This document shows, piece after piece, positions 5,976 to 11,014 of a stretch of 11,014 bases of DNA. The translations under genes were made by a program, and so were the position numbers. The notes beneath the pieces are model-generated. The model was not told the origin of the DNA, did not search any database, and was given only the letters and a program-made list of their open reading frames with translations. The DNA is taken from assembly GCA_019348265.1 (NCBI GenBank), contig JAHWJV010000070.1, positions 1 to 11,014 of the forward strand. The letters run 5' to 3'. How positions within the stretch are numbered: position 1 is the first letter of the stretch; each line of letters starts with the position of its first letter. The stretch is from Gemmatimonadota bacterium. Its GTDB lineage: Bacteria; Gemmatimonadota; Gemmatimonadetes; Longimicrobiales; Longimicrobiaceae.

Positions 5976-5981
5976 AAGGAG
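5976..5981 (+). promoter_or_regulatory. Ribosome binding site of actB
   Basis: AAGGAG lies 5 bases ahead of ATG 5987. It favours this start over the in-frame ATG at 5999 (Met5), which would leave 17 bases. It stands outside the heptad hairpin, so the structure need not mask it. Confidence 0.75.
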
Positions 5982-5986
5982 ATCGA

Positions 5987-8900
5987 ATGTCAGATGGAAT
6001 GAAGCGGCGGGACTTCCTCAAGGTCCTGGGTGTCAGCGGCGCCGGTGCGGCGACCGCGGGATGCTCGACGGGGGACGTTGAGAAGCTCATCCCTTACGTG
6101 ATCCCGAGCGAGGACATCGTACCGGGGATCCCGACCTACTATACCAGCACCTGCCGGGAGTGCCCGGCCGGGTGCGGGATCCACGTCGAGACGCACGAGG
6201 GCCGCGCGACCAAGGTCGAGGGGAACCCGGACCACCCGATCTCCCGCGGGAACCTGTGCGCGCGCGGGCAGGCGTCGGTGCAGGGACTCTACCATCCCGA
6301 CCGCTTCCAGGGCCCCGTCACGCGTGAGCCGGGAGTCCGCGACACCGTCGTCACCTGGGGAACGGCCGAGCGCCTGCTCGCGCAGCGGATCCGGGAGATC
6401 CAGCAGGCGGGTGGCGGTGGCGGGATCGTCTTCCTGACGCAGGACTACACCGGCACCATGAACCGCCTCGCCGACGAGTTCGTCGGGGCGATCGGCGCAC
6501 GCCGGGTGATCTTCGACCCCTGGCAGGCGCAGCCGCGCGGGCTGCAGTTCGCGGACGCCAACTACCTGATCTCCTTCGGCGCCGACTTCCTGGAGACCTG
6601 GGGCTCGCCGGTGGAGTACTCCTGGCAGTTCGCGCAGATGCACAGCTACCGGAACGGCCGACGCGGCAAGTTCGTGTGGGTCGGTCCGCACCGTCCGCTG
6701 ACCGGGCTCAACGCCGACCAGTGGCTCGCGCCGAGGCCGGGGACCGAGCACCTGCTCGCCCAGGCACTCGCCGGCCGCCTCGACTCCGCGACCGCGGCGC
6801 AGCAGACGGAGATCCCGCAGGCGACCATCGATCAGATCGCGCAGGAGTTCCGCGCCGCGGGCGGCGTCGCGCTCGGCCCGGGGGCCGCGATCTCCGGGCC
6901 GAACGCATCTCAGCTGCGCGACGCGATCGGCGCATTGAACGCCGGCCGCGGCGGGAACGCCGGCGTCGCCACGCGCCCCAGCGGCCGCGAGATGATCCAG
7001 CTCGTCCAGCAGATGAACGCCGGCCAGGTTCAGCTGCTCCTCATCGACGCGCAGAACCCGGCGTACACGCTTCCGACGTCGCTCGGTTTCCGGCAGGCGC
7101 TGGAGCGAGTGCCCACGCGGGTGAGCTTCTCCTCCTTCCCGGACGAGACCGCCGAGCTCGCCACGATGCTCCTCCCGAACCACCACTTCCTGGAGGCCTG
7201 GGACGACTACATCCCCGAGGCGGGGGTGAACGAGCTGATCCAGCCGGTCATGCGGCCGGTCTTCAATACCAAGCAGGTCGGCGACGTGCTCATCTCGGTG
7301 GCCGCGCAGCTCGGCACGCCCGTGGGCGGCGGACTCGCGAACACCTACTACGATTACCTCCGTACCGGTTGGGCCGGGCTCGCGGGCGGTGAAGCGTGGC
7401 GTGAGGCGGTCCGGCGCGGGGGAGTGTATCCGGCCCCGCTCACCCCTGGGACCGGCGCCGCCGGCTTCCTTCCGCTGCAGGGCGCCACGGCCGGCGCCGG
7501 TGTGGTCGGCGCCGGAGCAGCGACGACCGATCCTTCGCAGACCACCGCGAACCTGGCCACCACGGGCCAGACCGGCGAAGTGCTTCAGGCCGACGTGCAG
7601 CAGCCCGCCACTCCCGCGGGTCCCGCGCCGTCCGCGCCTGTTGCCGCGCAGGGTGACGCGAATGGGAACCTGAACCTCGTGGTCTACCCGTCGTATCGCT
7701 TCTACGACGGTCGGACCGCCAACCGCCCCTGGCTGCTCGAGCTTCCCGACCCGGTCACCAAGGTGCCATGGGAGTCGTGGGTGGAGATCCATCCGCGCAC
7801 GGCCGAGGAGATGGGGATCGCTCAGGGAGATCTGGTCGAGGTGACGTCGCAGCACGGCTCGGTTACCACCTGGGCCTACGTCTACCCCGGCGTGCGGCCG
7901 GACACCGTAGCCATCCAGATGGGCCTCGGTCACGCCGCGGGCGGCCGGTGGACGGCGGGCCTCGGCGTGAACCCGAACGCCCTGCTCGGGCCGACGCTGG
8001 ACGAGGCGACGGGCAGCTTCGCCGGCTACGGGGTGCGCGTCCGCATCGCGAAGACCGACAAGCCGAGCATCATCCCCGGAATGCTGCTGAACGGCGAGAA
8101 GTTCTTTAACCCGTCGGCGGGTCTCTTCGAGCAGGGTGTGCGAGTGCAGTACGACCGCGAGATCGCACAGGCGATCTCCGTTGCCTCGCTGGCGACCCAG
8201 GAGCGGCAGGGGCATCCCTCCGTCCCGGGGTCCGAGCCGATCGAGAGCCTGCGCGGCAAGGGCGGCTTCCTTCCCATCGAGACCCCGACCGATCCGGCGG
8301 CGTATCCGCCGCCGGCGACGCAGTACGGCGAGTACTTCGACTCCGCTCCGCGCTGGGCGATGGTGGTCGACCTGTCGCGTTGCATCGGCTGCAGCGCGTG
8401 CGTCACCGCCTGTTACGCGGAAAACAACATCCCCGTGGTTGGCGCGACGGAGATGAAGAAGGGGCGCGACCTCTCCTGGCTGCGGATCGAGCGCTACTTC
8501 CACCCGAGCGGGGACGATGAAGCGGCGATGTCCGATACGGGGACCAACGACGTCCGCTTCCTTCCCATGCTCTGCCAGCACTGCGGCAACGCTCCCTGCG
8601 AGCCGGTCTGCCCGGTGTACGCGGCGTACCACACGCCGGACGGTCTGAATGGGCAGGTCTACAACCGCTGCGTCGGGACGCGCTACTGCGCGAACAACTG
8701 TCCCTACAAGGTCCGCTACTTCAACTGGTGGACATACGACTTCCCGGAGCCGCTGAACTGGCAGCTCAACCCGGACGTGACGGTGCGCGAGAAGGGCGTG
8801 ATGGAGAAGTGCACCTTCTGCGTGCAGCGCATCCGCGAGGGCAAGCACAACGCCGCTACGGAGAACCGGCCGATGACGGACGGGGACGTGGTGCCGGCGT

Positions 8901-9127
8901 GCGTGCAGACGTGCCCGACCGAGGTGTTCGTGTTCGGTAACATCTCCGATCCGAACAGCGCGGTGTCGCGGGCGGCGCAGTCGGTGCGCGGCTACCGCGC
9001 GCTCGAGGTGACCAATGCGCAGCCGGCGATCGTGTATCTGAAGAAGGTGACGCTGCAGGAGCCGGCGCACGGCGGCCACGCCACGGCGGCGACGACCGAG
9101 TCGGCGGTTCCGGCCGAGGCCCACTGA
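5987..9127 (+). CDS. actB: Alternative Complex III subunit ActB, Mo-oxidoreductase-like/ferredoxin fusion
   Basis: ActB is the periplasmic electron-transfer subunit of ACIII, between the quinol site in ActC and the hemes of ActA. It has 1046 residues. The N-terminus has a Tat motif (RRDFLK, 7-12) and a lipobox-like TAGC with Cys26. Residues about 50-700 form a molybdopterin-oxidoreductase-like domain that retains the Cys pattern C56-x2-C59-x3-C63-x27-C91. A low-complexity Ala/Gly/Thr/Pro stretch at about 482-560 interrupts it. The ferredoxin part (790-1020) has C799-x2-C802-x2-C805-x3-C809, C863-x2-C866-x4-C871-x3-C875, C895-x5-C901-x3-C905 and C942-x2-C945 with C972-x3-C976. That is 15 Cys, fitting three [4Fe-4S] and one [3Fe-4S]. 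Gene order A-B-C-D and this fused form separate it from PsrAB-type or formate-dehydrogenase enzymes. Known ActB proteins lack a working Mo site. actC starts 20 bases after its stop. Confidence 0.96.
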   Translation: MSDGMKRRDFLKVLGVSGAGAATAGCSTGDVEKLIPYVIPSEDIVPGIPTYYTSTCRECPAGCGIHVETHEGRATKVEGNPDHPISRGNLCARGQASVQGLYHPDRFQGPVTREPGVRDTVVTWGTAERLLAQRIREIQQAGGGGGIVFLTQDYTGTMNRLADEFVGAIGARRVIFDPWQAQPRGLQFADANYLISFGADFLETWGSPVEYSWQFAQMHSYRNGRRGKFVWVGPHRPLTGLNADQWLAPRPGTEHLLAQALAGRLDSATAAQQTEIPQATIDQIAQEFRAAGGVALGPGAAISGPNASQLRDAIGALNAGRGGNAGVATRPSGREMIQLVQQMNAGQVQLLLIDAQNPAYTLPTSLGFRQALERVPTRVSFSSFPDETAELATMLLPNHHFLEAWDDYIPEAGVNELIQPVMRPVFNTKQVGDVLISVAAQLGTPVGGGLANTYYDYLRTGWAGLAGGEAWREAVRRGGVYPAPLTPGTGAAGFLPLQGATAGAGVVGAGAATTDPSQTTANLATTGQTGEVLQADVQQPATPAGPAPSAPVAAQGDANGNLNLVVYPSYRFYDGRTANRPWLLELPDPVTKVPWESWVEIHPRTAEEMGIAQGDLVEVTSQHGSVTTWAYVYPGVRPDTVAIQMGLGHAAGGRWTAGLGVNPNALLGPTLDEATGSFAGYGVRVRIAKTDKPSIIPGMLLNGEKFFNPSAGLFEQGVRVQYDREIAQAISVASLATQERQGHPSVPGSEPIESLRGKGGFLPIETPTDPAAYPPPATQYGEYFDSAPRWAMVVDLSRCIGCSACVTACYAENNIPVVGATEMKKGRDLSWLRIERYFHPSGDDEAAMSDTGTNDVRFLPMLCQHCGNAPCEPVCPVYAAYHTPDGLNGQVYNRCVGTRYCANNCPYKVRYFNWWTYDFPEPLNWQLNPDVTVREKGVMEKCTFCVQRIREGKHNAATENRPMTDGDVVPACVQTCPTEVFVFGNISDPNSAVSRAAQSVRGYRALEVTNAQPAIVYLKKVTLQEPAHGGHATAATTESAVPAEAH

Positions 9128-9147
9128 GAGGATAAGGGGAGTTCAAG

Positions 9148-10575
9148 ATGGCCACCGAAATCAGATCCGTCTTCCACCCGGAAGTCGCCGATTACTCGGA
9201 CGTAAACCGCGACGCCAACCGGCTGCTCTCCAAGCCGGGTAAGGGGTATCTGGCGTTGCTCACCGTCTGCGTCCTGCTGGTCGGCGCGGCGGTGGTCGCC
9301 TTCCTGGCGGACGTCGTCTATGGCCTCGGGATGGCGGGCCTCACCAACCCGGTCGGGTGGGGGGCCTTCATCACGACCTTCGTCTTCTGGGTCGGTATCG
9401 GCCACGCGGGGACGCTGATCTCCGCGATCCTCTTCCTCTTTCGCGCGCCCTGGCGGCAGGCAATCTACCGGCTTGCGGAGGCGATGACCGTCTTCGCCGT
9501 GATCACGGCCGCGCTTTTCCCGATCATCCACATCGGCCGGCCCTGGTTCTTCTACTGGCTCCTGCCGCTGCCGAGTCAGCGGCAGCTCTGGCCGAACTTC
9601 CGCTCGCCGCTCCTCTGGGACGTGTTCGCGGTCACCACGTACCTTACCGTCTCCAGCGTCTTCTTCTTCATCGGGCTGATCCCGGACATCGCCGCCTCGC
9701 GCGACAGCACGACCGTCCCCTGGCGGAAGAAGGTCTACACCATCCTGGCGCTCGGGTGGCGTGGAACGGACCGCGAGTGGAAGAACTTCACCCGCGCCTA
9801 CCTGTTCCTCGCGGCGCTCGCGACCCCGCTGGTGCTGTCGGTGCACTCGGTCGTCTCCTGGGACTTCGCCGTCTCGATCGTTCCCGGCTGGCACACGACC
9901 ATCTTCGCGCCCTACTTCGTCGCGGGCGCGATCCTCTCCGGCGTGGCGATGGTGGTCACCATTGCGGTGCCCGTTCGCAAGATCTTCCGGCTGCGCGCGT
10001 ATCTCACCGACCTCCACTTCGACCGCATGGCGAAGCTGCTGATCCTCACCTCGACGATCGTCGGCTACGCCTACGCCATGGAGTACTTCATGGCCTGGTA
10101 CTCCGCCGAGCTCTATGAGCGCGACGTCTTCTGGGACCGGGTCACCGGCGATTACTGGTGGGCCGGCTGGTCGATGATCACCTTCAACGCGATCATCCCG
10201 CAGCTGCTCTGGTTCCCCAAGATACGGAAGAATCTCAACGCATTCTTCCTCATCTCGATCATAGTCAACATCGGGATGTGGTGGGAGCGGTTCGTGATCA
10301 TCGTACCTTCGCTGGCGCACTCGTACGAGCCGTGGCGCTTCCTGAACTACCACATCGGGATCACCGAGGCGGTCATCCTCATGGGGAGCTTCGGGTGGTT
10401 CTTCATGTGGATGCTGCTCTTCCTTCGCTTCCTGCCGGTACTGTCGATCGCGGAGATCAAGGAGATCCTGCCGCCGCCGCTGAAGCACCATCCGGCGGAC
10501 GCGCTGGCGGAGAGCGCCCAGCAGCGGCTGGTCGAGGAGCTGCCCACCGGGTATAAGGAGTTCGAGCGCCGATGA
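9148..10575 (+). CDS. actC: Alternative Complex III subunit ActC, NrfD/PsrC-type quinone-binding membrane protein
   Basis: ActC is the large membrane subunit that oxidises menaquinol and delivers electrons to ActB. The 475 residues include about ten hydrophobic helices (roughly 34-55, 70-97, 107-127, 152-178, 215-237, 251-274, 293-317, 336-356, 361-386, 401-429), as expected for two NrfD four-helix bundles plus two helices. Candidate quinone-site or proton-path residues in conserved-looking motifs are His86 (GIGHAGT), Glu111, His128 (PIIHIGRPWF), His233 and Asp239 (SVHSVVSWD). The N-terminal 30 residues and the C-terminal tail after about 430 are hydrophilic. AAGGGGAG (9134-9141) precedes the ATG at 9148 by 6 bases. 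Its TGA overlaps the actD ATG, so the two are translationally coupled. Length and motifs are typical; nothing is missing. Confidence 0.95.
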   Translation: MATEIRSVFHPEVADYSDVNRDANRLLSKPGKGYLALLTVCVLLVGAAVVAFLADVVYGLGMAGLTNPVGWGAFITTFVFWVGIGHAGTLISAILFLFRAPWRQAIYRLAEAMTVFAVITAALFPIIHIGRPWFFYWLLPLPSQRQLWPNFRSPLLWDVFAVTTYLTVSSVFFFIGLIPDIAASRDSTTVPWRKKVYTILALGWRGTDREWKNFTRAYLFLAALATPLVLSVHSVVSWDFAVSIVPGWHTTIFAPYFVAGAILSGVAMVVTIAVPVRKIFRLRAYLTDLHFDRMAKLLILTSTIVGYAYAMEYFMAWYSAELYERDVFWDRVTGDYWWAGWSMITFNAIIPQLLWFPKIRKNLNAFFLISIIVNIGMWWERFVIIVPSLAHSYEPWRFLNYHIGITEAVILMGSFGWFFMWMLLFLRFLPVLSIAEIKEILPPPLKHHPADALAESAQQRLVEELPTGYKEFERR

Positions 10576-11014
10576 AGAAGCCACGTACCGGTGTCCTGGG
10601 CGTCTTCGCCTACCTCGACACCACCAGCGACGCGATCAAGCGGCTGCGGTCGAAGGGTTTCCCGCTGACCGTCTACTCTCCGACCCCGCGGCACGAGCTC
10701 GAGGAGGCGCTCGAGGCGCCCGAGAGCGCGGTGCGGATCTTCACCATCATGGGCGCGTTCACCGGGACCGCAGCCGGCGCCGCGCTCGCGATCTGGAGCT
10801 CGCTGGACTGGCCGCTCATCGTCGGCGGCAAGGAGATCGTCTCCCTACCAGCCTTCAGCGTGATCATGTTCGAGGTGACCATCCTGCTGGGCGCGCTCTC
10901 CACCGTCGCGGGCCTGTTCATCACCGGGCGGCTGCCGCGAATCGGGCGGCCCGAGGGGCTGTACCACCCCTCGTTCACCTCGAACCGCTTCGGCGTCTTC
11001 GTGCACGTGGCGCC
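10572..11014 (+). CDS. actD: Alternative Complex III subunit ActD (DUF3341), 3'-truncated by window
   Basis: The ATG at 10572 overlaps the actC stop as ATGA. The first 147 residues are in the window and the frame is open to the edge. The N-terminal soluble part (1-55: GVLGVFAYLDTTSDAIKRLR, then GFPLTVYSP) is the DUF3341 pattern. Two hydrophobic helices follow at about 56-78 (IFTIMGAFTGTAAGAALAIW) and 94-118 (AFSVIMFEVTILLGALSTVA). ActD is a membrane subunit of ACIII with no cofactor; its exact role is not settled. Position directly after actC matches known act operons. The C-terminus, and any actE, actF and oxidase genes, lie beyond the window. Confidence 0.93.
   Translation, partial: MKKPRTGVLGVFAYLDTTSDAIKRLRSKGFPLTVYSPTPRHELEEALEAPESAVRIFTIMGAFTGTAAGAALAIWSSLDWPLIVGGKEIVSLPAFSVIMFEVTILLGALSTVAGLFITGRLPRIGRPEGLYHPSFTSNRFGVFVHVA

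Noticed and set aside
5990..9124. Open frame of over 1,000 codons on the strand opposite actB
   Set aside because: It mirrors actB codon by codon in GC-rich DNA, has an Arg/His/Gly-rich composition and no recognisable domain. The plus strand encodes a clear ActB.
5987..9127. Catalytic molybdoenzyme such as polysulfide or nitrate reductase
   Set aside because: The fusion of the mopterin-like domain with the ferredoxin domain, the Tat motif and the neighbours ActA, ActC and ActD identify Alternative Complex III, whose B subunit is not a Mo enzyme in characterised cases.
8992..10584. Long antisense frame opposite actC
   Set aside because: It is Asp/Glu/Arg-rich, the pattern expected when hydrophobic-protein codons are read on the reverse strand; actC is unambiguous.

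Overview
The window is high-GC bacterial DNA (roughly two thirds G+C by eye) carrying seven complete genes and one gene cut by the right edge. The clearest block is the start of an operon for Alternative Complex III (ACIII, the quinol:electron-acceptor oxidoreductase that replaces cytochrome bc1): actA, actB, actC and the beginning of actD. ACIII, a FadJ-like beta-oxidation protein, very high GC and heptanucleotide inverted repeats would fit an aerobic member of Gemmatimonadota or a related phylum. That placement is an inference; no marker gene in the window fixes it.

Left part (1-1590): an inverted pair of heptad repeat arrays, then a small BON-domain lipoprotein and a family-1 lytic transglycosylase in the same direction, both envelope proteins. 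They are closed off by a perfect 13-bp terminator hairpin. Middle (1588-4919): a two-domain enoyl-CoA hydratase/3-hydroxyacyl-CoA dehydrogenase (FadJ type, all catalytic residues present) runs tail-to-tail, with a 17-bp overlap, into a DedA/VTT-family membrane protein on the minus strand. DedA diverges from a small CoA-binding (YccU-type) protein, and the gap between them is almost filled by a second heptad inverted repeat of a different heptad sequence.

Right part (4920-11014): a 263-bp leader with an AT-rich patch and two inverted repeats precedes actA, a five-heme cytochrome c with a lipobox. actB follows: a Tat signal, a molybdopterin-oxidoreductase-like domain and a ferredoxin domain with Cys for three [4Fe-4S] and one [3Fe-4S]. 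Then come actC (ten-helix NrfD-type quinone-site subunit) and actD (DUF3341). Electrons would pass from menaquinol at ActC, through the ActB clusters and ActA hemes, to a periplasmic cytochrome or an oxidase probably encoded beyond the right edge. actA and actB are separated by a third heptad element, which can fold into a 29-bp plus 7-bp hairpin and whose first unit includes the last codon and stop codon of actA.

The genes are ordinary members of known families. The least explained feature is the set of three period-7 inverted repeats, each flush against gene ends. Two share the unit CTATCAG and part of their inner sequence; the third uses ATGAATG. They may belong to a dispersed, possibly mobilised or RNA-structural repeat family.
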